NCBI GenBank assembly: GCA_022424805.1
Contig: JAKMGR010000535.1
Span: forward strand, 1-6,533
Origin: Verrucomicrobiales bacterium
GTDB lineage: Bacteria > Verrucomicrobiota > Verrucomicrobiia > Verrucomicrobiales > DEV007
Reading direction: 5' to 3'
Length of the DNA: 6,533 nt
This document shows, piece by piece, positions 6,471 through 6,533 of the stretch. Each line of letters opens with the position of its first letter. Position 1 is the stretch's first letter. Under the pieces are notes generated by a model, which was given only the letters and a program-made list of their open reading frames with translations, had not been told where the DNA came from and made no database searches. A program made the translations under genes and the position numbers.

Positions 6471-6533
6471 TATGGAGCGAGGTAAGAAGAGAATGATCGG
6501 AAAGTCAAACCGCAGAACGTGACGGTATCGAAA

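Noticed and set aside
1..6533. CRISPR array, tRNA, transposase or phage system
   Set aside because: No regularly spaced direct repeats, no recognisable tRNA structure and no recombinase or phage gene were seen on either strand.

Overview
The window looks like chromosomal DNA of moderate GC from a bacterium of the Planctomycetota–Verrucomicrobiota (PVC) group. The strongest taxonomic clue is the leftmost gene, whose PSCyt1 / DUF1549 / DUF1553 architecture is a hallmark of those phyla. A short zinc-ribbon protein of a style common there agrees with this. Several starts (at 2403, 4660, 4956 and 6470) have no obvious Shine-Dalgarno sequence, while two plus-strand genes do.

Layout from left to right. 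Positions 1-2403 (minus) hold a large exported cytochrome-like PSCyt1/DUF1549/DUF1553 protein. It is open over 801 codons and runs off the left edge, so its C-terminus is missing. Positions 2528-4660 (minus) hold a complete, secreted S9-family prolyl oligopeptidase with an intact Ser571/Asp654/His686 triad. Positions 4729-4956 (minus) hold a 75-residue zinc-ribbon protein. Divergent from it, 5054-5677 (plus) encodes a YcbL/GloC-type glyoxalase II-like metallo-beta-lactamase-fold hydrolase with all metal ligands present. Positions 5793-5951 (plus) carry a possible 52-codon gene starting with GTG, of unknown function. It ends inside a long near-perfect hairpin (5947-6019). Positions 6024-6470 (minus) encode a thioredoxin-type arsenate reductase (ArsC) with all three redox cysteines. 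The hairpin therefore sits between two convergent reading frames.

The genes do not form one obvious pathway. The two exported proteins on the left fit degradation of polymers or peptides at the cell surface. The MBL hydrolase and ArsC fit cytoplasmic detoxification (2-hydroxyacyl-glutathione-type thioesters and arsenate), but the sequence does not show that they are co-regulated. I see no CRISPR array, tRNA, rRNA, transposase or phage gene. No gene-free stretch exceeds 300 bases: the gaps at 2404-2527, 4661-4728, 4957-5053, 5678-5792, 5952-6023 and 6471-6533 are all short. The parts most worth a second look are the hairpin with its small reading frame, and a 24-base perfect palindrome inside the DUF1549 coding region.
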